A stretch of 64,000 bases of DNA from Temnopleurus reevesii (Eukaryota; Echinodermata; Echinoidea; Temnopleuroida; Temnopleuridae): assembly GCA_036244855.1 (NCBI GenBank), contig BQKZ01000919.1, forward strand, positions 45,766 to 109,765, given 5' to 3'. Below the pieces are notes generated by a model that saw nothing but the letters and a program-made list of their open reading frames with translations, was not told where the DNA came from and did not search any database. The position numbers and the translations under genes were made by a program. Shown piece by piece: positions 12,126 through 24,000 of the stretch; the stretch's first letter is position 1, and each line of letters begins with the position of its first letter.

Positions 12126-12320
12126 CATAGCTGCCAACCTTAGTCTGTGGAAAATAGTAATAATCCTGCTAAAATTAGTAATCTTTGAATATATTACATT
12201 GAAATGCATGGTGCTCATGTTGCCAAAATTAGTAATCTTTACTGGATTTAACACAAAACTTTACAATCGGAGGCCAAAATTAGTAATGATTACTAAAAAT
12301 TAGTAATAGTTGGCAGCTAT
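12126..12320. mobile_element. MITE, family D, hAT-like
   Basis: Inverted ends ATAGCTGCCAAC and GTTGGCAGCTAT are bordered by GGAAAAA on both sides (12119-12125 and 12321-12327). The eighth base differs (C against T), so the target duplication is 7-8 bp, as for hAT elements. AAAATTAGTAAT is repeated several times inside. There is no ORF of note. The second copy at 13831-14025 belongs to the duplicated block. Confidence 0.7.
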
Positions 12321-12727
12321 GGAAAAATACTTCTGGGGGTCCTGAGATATGAAATGTGATTCTGTTAATTGTAGGTGGGAGGGGGGCACAAAAAGGAGAG
12401 GAAGGGGGGGGGGGACGGTGCCAAAAATAAAAGTCTTCAAACCTTATTGCAAACCAAAAGCTTGATTGGGGCAAAGTGAATCGTCCATCCGCTTTGAAAT
12501 GCCATTCTACAAATTGGGAGAGGAAGGGGGGCTACCCGCTCAACAAGCAAGCAAAAACGTCTTCAAACGCGTAACAAGTGTGAGTGGGGCAAAGTATATC
12601 GGCCCCCAGATATAAAATTCCATTCTGCAATGGGGGGGGGGGGGGGGCACAAGTCCACTACACGATACCGTTCTGCAAGGGATGGGGAATTGGTCCACTA
12701 CGCATCACCGTTCTGCCAAAACGGGAG

Positions 12728-12728
12728 N
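12728..12728. other. Single-N contig join
   Basis: The base after this N restarts the sequence found at 11024. This marks the boundary of the 1,704 bp repeated block. Confidence 0.95.
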
Positions 12729-12919
12729 CAGTTTGTTCATCTGATTTTTCTTCATTTAATGATAGCACGGTAATTCCAGGGGTTGGTTCCCCTTTAAATA
12801 TGTGAATTAGCGGACAAGATGATGTTAACTTGATGTTTCATACATATTCTTATGGATGAAAGTGAAATGAACCTGAATCAGTGATAACATTTATGAGATC
12901 TATTCAATACTTCTTAAAG

Positions 12920-13045
12920 CCCCGGTCACATAGGACCCCGGAAGCAACACGATTCACCTCGACTCGTTGTTCTGAGGCACTTAACTGTGAATTAACAAAG
13001 AGTCGGGATGAATCGTGTTGCTTCCGGGGTCCTATGTGACTGGGG
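12920..13045. mobile_element. Foldback MITE, family A, within the duplicated block
   Basis: Same sequence as 11215-11340 at offset 1705. It counts as an independent genomic copy only if the duplication is real. Confidence 0.8.
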
Positions 13046-13830
13046 CCTTATACACACATTTAATACATCACGTGTTTGTATTATTATACACGTAAGGACC
13101 TTGATGGTTCTTCTATGCATTCGGTCAGATTTTATTTCTACCTTGTCTATACTTAGTTCCTTGAAAAATGTATACATCTATTGAGAAAACATAAAGATAT
13201 TGCCTCTTAAAAGAATATTTCAATATATTTTATTGTACAAATTCAGTAATAATTCAATTCAGTTCAATGATATGTAAATGATCATATTATTGGTATTAAA
13301 TTGTAATTAATTTCAACATAATCAGTTTGAAATTTAATTATAAAAAGATTATCAATTGGAAGTTACGGGATATAATTGTTATACGTTTATTTCACAGAAT
13401 TACCAAAATGCAATAATCACTGTTGAAGAAATTCCTCTATTAGGAAAAGTTTAAAATATGATTATCTTTGCTGAATCTCATCTAAGGATTTCGATCCCCG
13501 GAGATCAGATGCAATTCGCTTTGTACTTAATCAAAGGATTAGATAAAAACAGACTATCAATCGGAAAAGAAATATATCTCCTTGAGATGTTTGAGAAAAT
13601 GTACATTCATCCAAGTAAAAAACACATTAGAAACTAAAGCAAGAGCGGCGACGACTGCCTTCAGCTTTTTAAATGGGTATCCTGGAGACCTAGGGGGTTT
13701 AAAGATGCTCCGTGAAGAAATTATGATTAGTCTTTCATACCTAGCTACAAGGGGCGTATCCAGATTTTGGAAATGGTGGGGGCAATGCTAGCTTGACAAG
13801 CAAGGGAAAACAGGTCTCTTATGGGAAAAA

Positions 13831-14025
13831 CATAGCTGCCAACCTTAGTCTGTGGAAAATAGTAATAATCCTGCTAAAATTAGTAATCTTTGAATATATT
13901 ACATTGAAATGCATGGTGCTCATGTTGCCAAAATTAGTAATCTTTACTGGATTTAACACAAAACTTTACAATCGGAGGCCAAAATTAGTAATGATTACTA
14001 AAAATTAGTAATAGTTGGCAGCTAT
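13831..14025. mobile_element. MITE, family D, within the duplicated block
   Basis: Same sequence as 12126-12320 at offset 1705, including the GGAAAAA flanks. Confidence 0.7.
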
Positions 14026-14432
14026 GGAAAAATACTTCTGGGGGTCCTGAGATATGAAATGTGATTCTGTTAATTGTAGGTGGGAGGGGGGCACAAAAAG
14101 GAGAGGAAGGGGGGGGGGGACGGTGCCAAAAATAAAAGTCTTCAAACCTTATTGCAAACCAAAAGCTTGATTGGGGCAAAGTGAATCGTCCATCCGCTTT
14201 GAAATGCCATTCTACAAATTGGGAGAGGAAGGGGGGCTACCCGCTCAACAAGCAAGCAAAAACGTCTTCAAACGCGTAACAAGTGTGAGTGGGGCAAAGT
14301 ATATCGGCCCCCAGATATAAAATTCCATTCTGCAATGGGGGGGGGGGGGGGGCACAAGTCCACTACACGATACCGTTCTACAAGGGATGGGGAATTGGTC
14401 CACTACGCATCACCGTTCTGCCAAAACGGGAG

Positions 14433-15452
14433 AGGGGAAGGGGGGCTGTGGACCTTTCACCCCATGGATCCGACAAAGTAGATATGTCTTGTCACCTTCG
14501 TAAAACATCAACTGATCTTATCACCACCTCTCCCTCTCACTGCGACATGATATAAAGTTCATGTACTCTTGACGAAGGTACGGAGCAGATATTCCGTGAT
14601 CAACGTCATAGGAGTGTTAATGCCTGTATACGTAACAAATGACGTCGTTGAAGGATTTGTATTTTTCACATTGGCAAGTTCATCTTAGGTATTCGAAGTC
14701 AAATTGACACAAATTCTGATATCATTCTCATTGGGGGGCTGGGTCGAGGTGTGAAGTCCTACTTATTCTTACCTCTGTTGCATTAAATTCATATTCACTA
14801 TACTGTTTGGCCTGAAAAACTGAAACAATCCTTCTAAAACGGTCAAAATTCTCATTCCTGTAATAATATCTCTTCGTAGGGACTGCATACTTTCCTCAAC
14901 AAAGCAATATTTAATCTAATTCAGAAGATCGTCCAAAAAGGTTTACCTCAAATTGTTGAAAACTTCATATCGCCAATGGGTAATAGAGAGCAATCTCTAT
15001 TCCTTTGGCTAAATCCATTATTATAGTTATTTTGATCAGCTGTCAGGATATTCACATTTAAAATTTCATCATGAATATTCTGGAAGGGTTGGCATCTCTG
15101 TAAATTACCGTAACACACTGCTGTCTAGGAAATAAAATCACTTGATATGTTATAAATCATTTGACTGTTTTACTAATGTTCATGACAAGATAGCATACAG
15201 TGATTCTATTTTGACCTTTTTCACAGTTTTGCTGTCAAATAATAAAAAAAAATAATATTTTTTCCTCTTTGAAATAATATTTCCCTTACTATGGAGGAGT
15301 ATATTTTCAGAATTCTCCAGCTTTTGTTAAATGTTCCAGCTGACTAGATCGCCTTTCAGACGCATTGCCCCAAACTCATAATAGGGCTTCCCAGTGTTAG
15401 TGAAGAGAAACGACAATTGTATTCATTGCATATTGATATTACTTGGCGTGAG
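14433..15452. other. Unique AT-rich sequence, no gene seen
   Basis: No splice-flanked open frame or known motif was found. A TATACGTAACAAATGACGTCG segment near 14630-14650 holds a CRE-like TGACGTC half-palindrome. Confidence 0.5.
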
Positions 15453-16185
15453 GTGTTTTCATTGTAGAATTCTGCTATTCCATTGGTATTGTAGTTATTT
15501 CCCTCCGTGCTGCTATGCTATGTCAATTGCTACTACTTTCCTTCTTCTCTCTAATGGGGGCAGTCAGACCTACAAACTGATCTCACTTGCTCTCAAACCG
15601 TTTAAAAATTGTAATTATTACTGTCTTATCCTGTTTTAAAGCTGATGGCTGAAGACTATTTTTCTAAATCTCAATGGTTCAAATACATTGATTAATCAAA
15701 ACATTAATTTACTTATAGTTTATATTTCGAATTTAAAGCCCATATATAGTTTTGGTAAAGATTAAAGAAATGTGAATTTTTGGGATATATACCATGACAT
15801 ATAGTTTCTATACACATTTCAAGATCATTGCATATTTTTCTACAAGCGAATTCTTTTGAAAATTTGAATTTGACCGTTAAATCGTATTTAGCGCCCTCTC
15901 TTGGTTATAACANGTGTTTTCATTGTAGAATTCTGCTATACCATTGGTATTGTAGTTATTTCCCTCCGTGCTGCTATGCTATGTCAATTGCTACTGCTTT
16001 TCTTCTTTCCTCTATGGGAGCAGTCACACCTTCAGACTGATCCCAATATGCTCTTAAACCGCATCAATAAAATTGTCATTATTACTGTCTTATTCTGTTT
16101 GAAATCTGATCTTTGAAGGTTATTTTGTCAATTTATCTTGATTGTACGAATACATTGATTAATCAAAACATTAATTCATATTTCA
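15453..16185. repeat. Diverged repeat pair across the N at 15913
   Basis: The segment starting GTGTTTTCATTGTAGAATTC at 15453 recurs at 15914, directly after the N. It stays alignable for about 250 bp to the shared ATTGATTAATCAAAACATTAA. Divergence is well above that of the 1,704 bp block. It may be two haplotypes joined in tandem or a real older duplication; the sequence after the shared part differs between copies, which favours a repeat or a structurally different allele. Confidence 0.75.
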
Positions 16186-16410
16186 GTTCAAATTTAGGAT
16201 AATTTAGTTTGGCAGCAGGGTGGGAGCAGCGTGTCGGTGTGACTGCCCCATGATGAAACTATGTGTTATTGCAGGAACATTGTAATTGAGAGTCTAAACT
16301 TGTCCTGTTTACCCTTTTCCTACGTCAAAATTTCTCTTGAAATGAGCCTGTACTGCAGCTGCGTGTGATACCCACAGATTACTTTCTTTTTAATATAATA
16401 TCCCTGAACA

Positions 16411-16581
16411 GGGAGGTGTTTCACCAAGATAAGAAAGACTTTACGCACTACTTTAAGTTCGACTGGTATGCCTTCTTGTGCGAAATAATTCATAATAGTA
16501 CGCACATTCGGTGCAAGAACTGATACCAGCCGAATGTTAAGTTGTGCTTTAAGTCTTTCTTATCTTGGTGAAACACCTCCC
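16411..16581. mobile_element. Foldback MITE, family E, copy 1
   Basis: The ends are perfect inverted repeats, GGGAGGTGTTTCACCAAG and onward for about 30 bp. The 171 bp element has no ORF of note. AGATTACTTT occurs directly after the right end (16582-16591) and again at 16376-16385, 25 bp before the left end. A second copy is at 63690. Confidence 0.8.
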
Positions 16582-17028
16582 AGATTACTTTAGCATGTTA
16601 ATGTACATATTCTACACATTCTTTTGTCTTCATTTTCTGAAACACGAATGTCCTCTGTTGCTATTGCAATGTGCTTTTTCTCTGTTCATGATACACTTTT
16701 TGGAACCTTTAATTACTACATTTTATTTTAGGGTGCACAATTTCACAAGCATCATCTTTGAGTGGTCTTATTCCATTTCCTCAGTTGTATAAGTTTGTAT
16801 GCATATTAAACCTTGATTGACTTATGTTCAGTTACCTCTACAGAGCTACTCTGTTTGAAGAAGATGAATAAAACTAAAAATTACGGGTCCTACGCATTAC
16901 AAGTTTGAAACTTTTTAGTAGTCACCCTCTTTCTATTGTCATCAAAACGTAAACAAGTTTATTGAGCATGTTTTTACATTGTATATACCATATATTGTAT
17001 CTGATTTTTTATGATTGACAATGGAAAC

Positions 17029-17059
17029 AAAGTCGAACTGAACTGAACTGAACTGAACT
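17029..17059. repeat. (TGAAC)n microsatellite
   Basis: About five tandem copies of the five-base unit. Confidence 0.8.
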
Positions 17060-17192
17060 TAAAAATGAAGAATTTTATCATCCACAATACCGAAGTTTAA
17101 ATCTTCCTTGAAAACATCTCTATCAAATAAGCACTATAAATGACTTAGTCCCAATTGAATGGCATCTTTAATCTCCTATTTTTCATTTTTCT

Positions 17193-17271
17193 AAGCGCAT
17201 AGAGACGCAATGGCAGTGATATGCGCGATATAAGCAATGTGTTATTATTGTTATTATTATCATATTTATAA
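17193..17271 (+). mobile_element. SINE tail fragment
   Basis: AAGCGCATAGAGACGC, GATATGCGCGATATAAGCAA and a (TTA)n run match the tail layout of the SINE family 1 copies at 56615 and 28918 (AAGCGCCTTGAGCAC, then GTGCGCTATATAAA). Head and body are missing. Confidence 0.4.
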
Positions 17272-17877
17272 CACATATAAACTATTGATACATGTGTCAT
17301 TAAATCAATATGAAAATACATGCACATTAAAATATAATTTACAATCCATCGAAGCAGGTCACATCTTGAAGGTGGTTGACCATACCAGAAAACGAAAAAT
17401 AAAAAACAAAAGGCAGAAAAAGACCCTTTGACCTTCTTTCTCAGGCAAAACGAATTTTGAAAGATAATGATATATGATATTCCCATTAGGTGAGCAAACT
17501 GTCTGAATTAATCACTATTCAATCCAAGACAAGCCTAAAGAAAGCTTTAGAAAATAGAACCATGTTGGAAGTAACAGTCAAAGGACATTTAATTTGAGTA
17601 CATATTCATAAAATCCATGGATTGAGAACGACCTAAATGTCATGACGGATAACAATAAAAGGACGTGAGCTTCCATGTTTTATGTCTGACAGAAGAAGTC
17701 TGGATTGGTGGTGACGTAAGCCTTTTTTTTTACTTGCGATGATGCTAGAGTTACGTATGTTCAATGTCAAATTAAATCTGGGTGTCGTGACATAATGATT
17801 GTGACACAATATTGACCAAGAGGGTGATGTGTGTTGTGGGTATAAGAATGAATTAAAGGGATACTAAAAGCAACCAA

Positions 17878-18150
17878 GTGGAGGCATTGTGGTGTAGCTG
17901 TTGCGACTCGCCTTTCAATCAGAGGGTCGTAGCTTCAAATCCCACCAATAACATTAATTTCCTTCAGCAAGAAATTTATCCAATAAGCTGCACTCTACCC
18001 AGGTGTGATTGGGGACCAATAGGAGATAGCAACTCACTATCTGATTATGAGTGCACCTATATGGCTGTGTTGATGCTAGGTTTGAATAGCCATCCAATAA
18101 CCAGGTGATAATATTATTGAAAGCACTTTGAGCAGTCATAAGGTACTAAA
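17878..18150 (+). mobile_element. tRNA-derived SINE, family 1, copy 1
   Basis: The head GTGGAGGCATTGTGGTGTAG contains an A-box-like stretch, and GCTTCAAATCCCACC holds a degraded B box (expected GGTTCGAATCC). The body that follows has TTTCCTTCAGCAAGAAATTT and CTGCACTCTACCCAGG. The tail near 18110 has AAAGCACTTTGAGCA. Such elements are transcribed by RNA polymerase III and copied by LINE machinery. The decayed B box suggests an old copy. Confidence 0.75.
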
Positions 18151-18274
18151 AAGATCCTTGATATTATCATAATTATTTCATCGACATTGATGCCTCATGT
18201 TGTATCTCCGAACGGCAAATAGAAAATTGTAGATTTCTCAAATTTTGAACTTTTTTAGTTTTTATGTATATTAT

Positions 18275-18408
18275 CAAGGGTGAACATACTGCTAAATACC
18301 GATTTACTTCTCCTGGGTTGAGTGCAGCACAATGTGGAAGAATTTCTTCAGAAGTTAATGCCATGAGTGGTTGAAAGCCGAGTCATAACCACTATACCAT
18401 GACAGATT
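18275..18408 (-). mobile_element. tRNA-derived SINE, family 1, partial copy 2
   Basis: In minus orientation it carries the body motif CTCCTGGGTTGAGTGCAGCA and a head remnant ending near CCACTATACCATGAC. The B-box segment is deleted. It lies about 125 bp from the + strand copy at 17878, forming an inverted SINE pair. Confidence 0.65.
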
Positions 18409-18409
18409 C

Positions 18410-20040
18410 TTTGAAACTGATATGGCTGAAAAATCACTTTGAGACAATGAAATAGTAAGCAAAAGTATTCCTCGAAAGACAAAAAATGCTACAGAATACA
18501 TGCTCTTACACTTTTAATAAATTTCACCTCTTCAGAGCACACCTTGAACTTTTTGCTAAATAACCCCAGATATCATCCTAAAATGGTGAACTTTCTCTAG
18601 AGCTCAACTTGTCACAATCGGACAGAGTCAATATCTGTAAAAGCATGTAGAGAAGAAAGCGAGAAAGGAACAAATGGTCTTTATGGATAAGATGTTAAAT
18701 TGAATGTAGAAATCACGGTTGTCTTTTTGAGTCAGTCATCTGGACTGGAAGCTGACAAAGTGATGCAAGACTTAATGAAAATGGAAGACGGACAAGCATG
18801 ATTCGAGAAGAAAGTGAGAAATCAAGTTTTGTTTGGAATATAGCGACGACCTTGTAATGTTTATTGCTCAAATGCAAGTTGACTGGAGCCATAGAAATAC
18901 AAAGGAACTTCCGATGTCGGTTGAGAGAGCATGATTAAGTCTTGTTGGCGTTTGCCCCCTTCCATAGTCATTTTTAATATTAGATAACGGCATCTGCAGA
19001 AATATTGGAACTTTGATATCTGGAAAACATTATTTTCCCTACAACGGTGAAATAGATGTATGACTAGGAATTAGAGGGACGTGGGTAAACCAAGTTAGAA
19101 GTCTAATATTTTAAAAGAAATAAATAAATGAAGTTTGCAATGATGAATATTTAACAAAGTGCATTTTGTTGTTCTATTGTGTATATGTAACTATACAATA
19201 TTGATTTATTTGAGTTAAATGTATAATAGCTATTACATTATTTGCTTTATAATAGCACATTCACCCATGATTAAAGAAAAAATAAAAACATGAATGAATA
19301 AAACAATAAATAGAAATGTCAACTGTTCTAGGATATGCATGAGTTGTATTTACAATGCTTTCATCACAGGTGAATAACTAAAATATGGCAATTGTTGTCA
19401 TGTCAAATATAGCGATTAGTTCCCAATGGAATGACTGGGGGAATAAGTACTTCATCTTGTTAGAAAGAATTTGATTTATTCTTCTGAACTTTTATATCCT
19501 AAGTTCATACGGAAAAATGAACTATAACACAAGCTTATTTTACACAAGACCAATGAATTCCCATCAGATTCAAAATATGAAAAGAAATTATGTGGCGAAA
19601 GAGCAATAATATTGCACTTTAGACGCAACTGCTATGTACATGTACAGTAACTGCAATGTCGAAGGTGTGGTTAGCATTTTACAAGCAGATAGCACAGGGA
19701 AAAAAGGGAAGAAGAGGATATCTTGACATTTTCCTAACCAATCAACGAGGCCCAGCGCTCTCTGCAATCTTTTAAGGTGCTATCTGTTCGCCGCTACCTG
19801 ACACATGATGTTGTGTTTGGGGGGGCAGGGAATTCGGTACGAGATGTAATTTGCTGGCCAAATATTTGTGCTATGAGTTACACAGGCGACTCGTCAACGC
19901 AAACGCTCGCAGCGGCGGCTGGTTTGGACGGGCACGCAACAGGATGGGGGAAAGGGGATACAAAACCAACATGATAGTGGATGGGGGAGGGATAAAGGAA
20001 AGAGGGGAAGAATCACAAATGAAAGGAAAGATCAGGAATG
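18410..20040. other. No gene seen
   Basis: AT-rich sequence with a GC-richer patch at about 19740-19990 (CpG-containing, GGGGGGCAGGG). Short overlapping frames there have no recognisable content. Confidence 0.45.
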
Positions 20041-20412
20041 ATTGAGAATGGAAGGTGGATAGAAAGAAAGATGAGTCAGTAGATGGATGGACAGATGGAT
20101 GGGAAGGAAGAGAGAGCAAGAGAGAGAGAGGGGTATATAAAAAGGGAAAATATTAGAGCTTGCATTCTTCAAAATTTAGCCATTCTTATTACAGTCAGAT
20201 AGATCGAAAGAGAAATATATAGATGAAAAGATAGATGGACGGATAGATATATAGATGTACAGATATATAGACGGATCGAAAGATGGATTGATAGATGTAG
20301 ATATATTAAATGCAGTTATTACAGAAGTTTTCTTTAAAATTTAGGAATTCTTGTCGTGGATGTAGATAATTATAAATACATAGATAGATATTAAGATAGA
20401 TAGATAACTAGA
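20041..20412. repeat. GA-rich then degenerate (GATA)n microsatellite
   Basis: GGAT/GAGA repeats at 20050-20135 pass into ATAGAT/GATAGAT repeats to about 20412. AAAATTTAG-containing spacers recur near 20170, 20335 and 20452. Confidence 0.75.
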
Positions 20413-20800
20413 TATGCATATAGGAAAGAAATATCAAAGGAAATTTTCTCCAAAATTTAGCATCTGTTGCAATGGTACCCTAAAAATGGCATTCCATTTT
20501 TACATTACATACTCCACTTAATGTTCCTGATGTAGAGTAATGATTCAGAAATGACACGGCATTGATATACTTTGCATCATCCGCTCCAGAAAACCCTGGC
20601 TTGTGGCGTACCACATTACACCAACCACCATCAATGTTACCCATCTCCTACTCCGCACACAGATACATCAAGATAACACCTCAAAACCTCAGCATGAGGG
20701 CAATTCACACTTTCCACAAAAAAGCACAGAAACATTTCTTTCGCAAGAAAATTGATGTGTAGAACATTTGTAAACACATTCATGGCAAATGTGACAGACA

Positions 20801-21003
20801 TACTATATAAGCTGAAATTTTCGCGGTGGTTTTATTTCCGCTAATTTCACGGTTATGGCCTCGCAAAAATTTTCACTCTATATGATGCACATTCATTTGT
20901 GTACAAACACTTTCAAAAACGTGAAAATAACAACACGCCAATGTGTCAAACTGGTCGGAAATCGCGAAAATATCTGTACGCCAAAATATTGGCTTATACA
21001 GTA
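20801..21003. mobile_element. MITE-like repeat, family H, copy 1
   Basis: It starts TACTATATAAGCTGAAATTT and ends with the inverse of TACTGTATAAGCCAATA. The interior has TTTTCGCGG near the left and ATCGCGAAAATAT near the right. Sister copies lie at 47185-47405 (full length) and 25300-25416 (short). The short ORF through it (from 20855) is shared in part with the 47284 copy because of the repeat, not because of a gene. Confidence 0.7.
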
Positions 21004-21139
21004 TACATTGCAATCATTCAATTGTTTTGATTGTCATATTTTTGTACATACATGTACTATCTTAGAAACTCTAGCAAATCAGATCAAAGCAAGCATTTCA
21101 GCTGTTAGCAATTTCTTCAACAAGTCAAATCATAATGCA

Positions 21140-21387
21140 CATTGGGTGACTTCAAGTATGGTGTTCGGTGTTGGTGTTGGTGTTGAGAGAGCAAAACGGT
21201 CCGTAAACCGAGCTCTAACACCATTGGTCAGTTTACAGAAGTGATACAGAAAAGACCGGAAATACGTCAGAATCTTGCGAGGTCTACCCCAAACACCGAC
21301 AGACTTCAAGTTTGGTGTTGACGCTGGTGTCGGTTTTGCTGCAACACCAACACCAGCATTCAACACCGTACTTGAAGTCACCCAATG
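21140..21387. mobile_element. Foldback MITE, family F, rich in GGTGTT
   Basis: Inverted ends CATTGGGTGACTTCAAGTA and its complement bound a 248 bp element. GGTGTT repeats sit inside the left arm and AACACC repeats inside the right. A second, nested hairpin uses ACTTCAAGTTTGGTGTTGAC near 21303. The frames on both strands across it are products of the palindrome. Confidence 0.75.
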
Positions 21388-21400
21388 TATTTCTCTCAAG

Positions 21401-21615
21401 NAGTTCCATTTTAGCCCCCTCGATCTGGAAACAAAGATGATGATGATGAAGATGGCAAATATGATAAACCTAGCTTTAGAGTCCATGGGGGGGGGGGGAC
21501 ATTTATATTTCAATGTTAAAAAAGGGGGCAGGAGAGGAGCAGAGGATGGGGAAAATTTTAATTTCAGCCCCTGGAACTGCAAACAAAGATTAAGATGATG
21601 ATGAAGTAGAAGAAA
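21401..21615. repeat. Diverged direct repeat next to the N at 21401
   Basis: TTTTAGCCCCCT..GGAAACAAAGATGATGATGA (from about 21411) recurs as TTTCAGCCCCTGG..GCAAACAAAGATTAAGATGA (from about 21561). A G run (21486-21497) and a GGGGGC stretch lie between them. The N is another contig join. Confidence 0.6.
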
Positions 21616-21619
21616 TAGA

Positions 21620-23776
21620 AGAAAACGAAGAAAGAGAAATGGTATGGCAACGACGAAATATGTACACACAAACGGTGCAAGAAAATTTTATAAGGGAGGG
21701 GAACAATAAGGTGCTAAGGTTGTTGATGGGGGGGGGGGGCCTTGCAGGAAAAGTACAAGACATACTACTCCATCTCAGCAATATTTTCCCCTCATTGATC
21801 ATGACATAGTTGTGTACTTTCAGCAAATCACGCTTCTTTGGGCACAGCCTATCTTTCATAAGATCTTGTCCAAAAAAAAAATATGGTAAACAGGGAATAC
21901 AAATCAACATCTACCCAAGCAAAGAAAAGAAAATAAAATATAAGAAAATTACAAGGTGACACGTGCAAAGAACAAGAAAGCCAATAAATCTAAGTGATAT
22001 GAACCTGACTCCCAATGTACGAAATTATTGAAAATACAATCGCACAACGAGGCATTGGTAGAAGCCAGCCTGTTACAGTGGAAATACACACTAGCCAAAA
22101 TATAGTACTAAATGTGCATTAACAGTTCAAATATTTCAAAGCAACCCTCATCAAAATAATTGTTTTCATGCATAATGCTTCTATCGACAGAAATAAAATT
22201 AAGACCACCCCCCTGTTTTTTTTTTTTTGGGGGGGGGGGTGTTAGATTGACAAAACTTTTGCAAGGAGTATCACAACTTCAGACAGCCTCATACTGCCCC
22301 AAAATTGGTCAGGAGGTGTTAACGAGGTCAAAGTTTCTAAAAAGTTTCCCAGAAGAGGTCATCGCCAAAATGGAAAGGAGTCCTTCATCCGTGACTTTTC
22401 CAGTCCGTCCTGGTTCAGGACCAGTCTAATTTGGAAGCGAAAGTATGAGAGGAATGAAACCCACAGGTATGGCGGTGACACGCAGATTTGGCCGATCTCT
22501 CCGCACCTCCCAACTTCTGGGTTTCGGTGTGACCGACGAACTGGAGGTGGCATTCACAAATATACACCAATTTCTTCTCACCTTCCTCCCTCTTTTTTGT
22601 TGTTTCTGCTATCTAACTTCATATTAGAGTACCCCCTCTCCATTACTGCCCCCTCCCTGCTTGTTGGACACACATATATATCATCTTTCTTTCAATCATA
22701 TAAAGAAAACACAGAAATAAGAAACAAAGGTTCTCCGTTATGAGAAGTGAACACAAATTCAACTCAAATAACATTACAGGACACAGAACATACATGACAA
22801 AGAATTAATATTTTCTATTTAAAATACTTATTGTTTTATTAATATAATACTAGGTTCACTTCCCAGCCCTCTGTCCAATTCATCAATCCAACTAGCACAT
22901 ATTCGTAGCCCTCAATTCTTCAATATCGCCCCAAATTTGTTTGGTTATCCTATGAGTTTTATAATTTTTTTTACACATGCACCTGATTGTTTAGATCAGT
23001 ATTCATCTATTCATTTCTAAATTTTTAGAGCGCACTTTATGTGGAAAAGAGGGCTTTCAACTCAAGGCAAAAAAAGGTATTAAACAGGATTGGGGTAGGG
23101 TTACTTATTTTTCCTTTTATACTAAAAAAATTCTAACCTTAACTTCTCTAGTATGACGAAGATCTAATTTGAGAAATCTAAGTGTCAGCTATTACTTAGT
23201 CAAAGTCCGGAACAAAAAAGTCAAGCAAAGTTACAAGCATGGCTACCAAAATCAACAATAAGATTCCCTGATTCCAAGTTCAGATTCATTAAACAAAGGT
23301 CAAAATATCCATTCATTAAAGCGAATATCGAGTACTTGCAAAGAACCTCAATTTGGAAAAATGAATGATTAAAATAATCTTATGTTACAAACAAAGCACA
23401 ACGTGACTTGTGTAGACAAGGGAAAACTAATATGATAACCTCAAACCGGTTAAAAGCGAAATTATGTCATTCTCCACGTGCTCTGTCCACTGCAGCAAAC
23501 ACAGGAAGCAGCGCGTGGGACTGGTTACAAAATCTGTCGACCCGACATGGCCCAATTTTGACCCTTTATTTGCACATTTCTCTGCTATTATACATTTTCT
23601 TGCAAAATACTTTGGCACATATTATTTATTCACAGTTCTGAACATTCTTCTCACATTTTGTGCGATTCTGTGAACATTCATTTTATTTTTTTAACAAATA
23701 CCAGAATATATCTGTAACAAAAAAAACTCAAAATCCTTGAGCAGGACCATATAGCTAACGCAATAGCCCATACATG
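21620..23776. other. No gene seen; long T and G runs
   Basis: Homopolymers occur at 21729-21740 (G) and at 22217-22240 (T then G). A GC-richer patch at 22360-22550 has open frames on both strands but no recognisable protein. The remainder is AT-rich. Confidence 0.45.
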
Positions 23777-24000
23777 CACTTTAAGCAGAAGGGACAGAGG
23801 ACTGGAACAAAGTAAACCTTTTCCTTCAAGCATTCACAAAAGTTTCATGAGTACAAAATCAATCTCAGGTGCGACTCTTATTAAAAATTCATCCACAAAA
23901 TGAGAATGATGAAAATGTTTTGTGTTCATTTAGCTATTGTTAATGCTTGAATGGAAGTTGTTTACTTTGTCCAATGCCTTTGTTCCTTCTGCTCACAGTG
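23777..24000. mobile_element. MITE, family G, copy 1
   Basis: The right end reads TTTGTTCCTTCTGCTCACAGTG and the left end is a degenerate inverse (CACTTTAAGCAGAAGGGACA). Subterminal GGAACAAAGTAAAC pairs with GTTTACTTTGTCC. The same ends occur at 54192-54440. Confidence 0.65.

Larger units (their letters stand above)
11024..12727. repeat. 1,704 bp block, first copy
   Basis: This block recurs at 12729-14432 with a constant offset of 1,705. The only difference I found is G at 12676 against A at 14381, and even the 16-base G run is the same length in both. The block contains the right end of MITE C, a family A MITE, unique AT-rich sequence, a hAT-like MITE (D), and G-rich repeats of about 126 bp. 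The copies are separated by one N, so an unmerged overlap between contigs is the likeliest cause. Confidence 0.9.
12729..14432. repeat. 1,704 bp block, second copy
   Basis: Nearly identical to 11024-12727. After 14432 it continues into sequence that the first copy lacks. It carries the right-end fragment of MITE C (12729-12793), a family A MITE (12920-13045) and MITE D (13831-14025). All short ORFs in it are repeats of those in the first copy and none is gene-like. Confidence 0.9.

Noticed and set aside
12584..14555. Gly-rich frames near 12584 and 14289
   Set aside because: They run through a 16-base G homopolymer inside the duplicated block.
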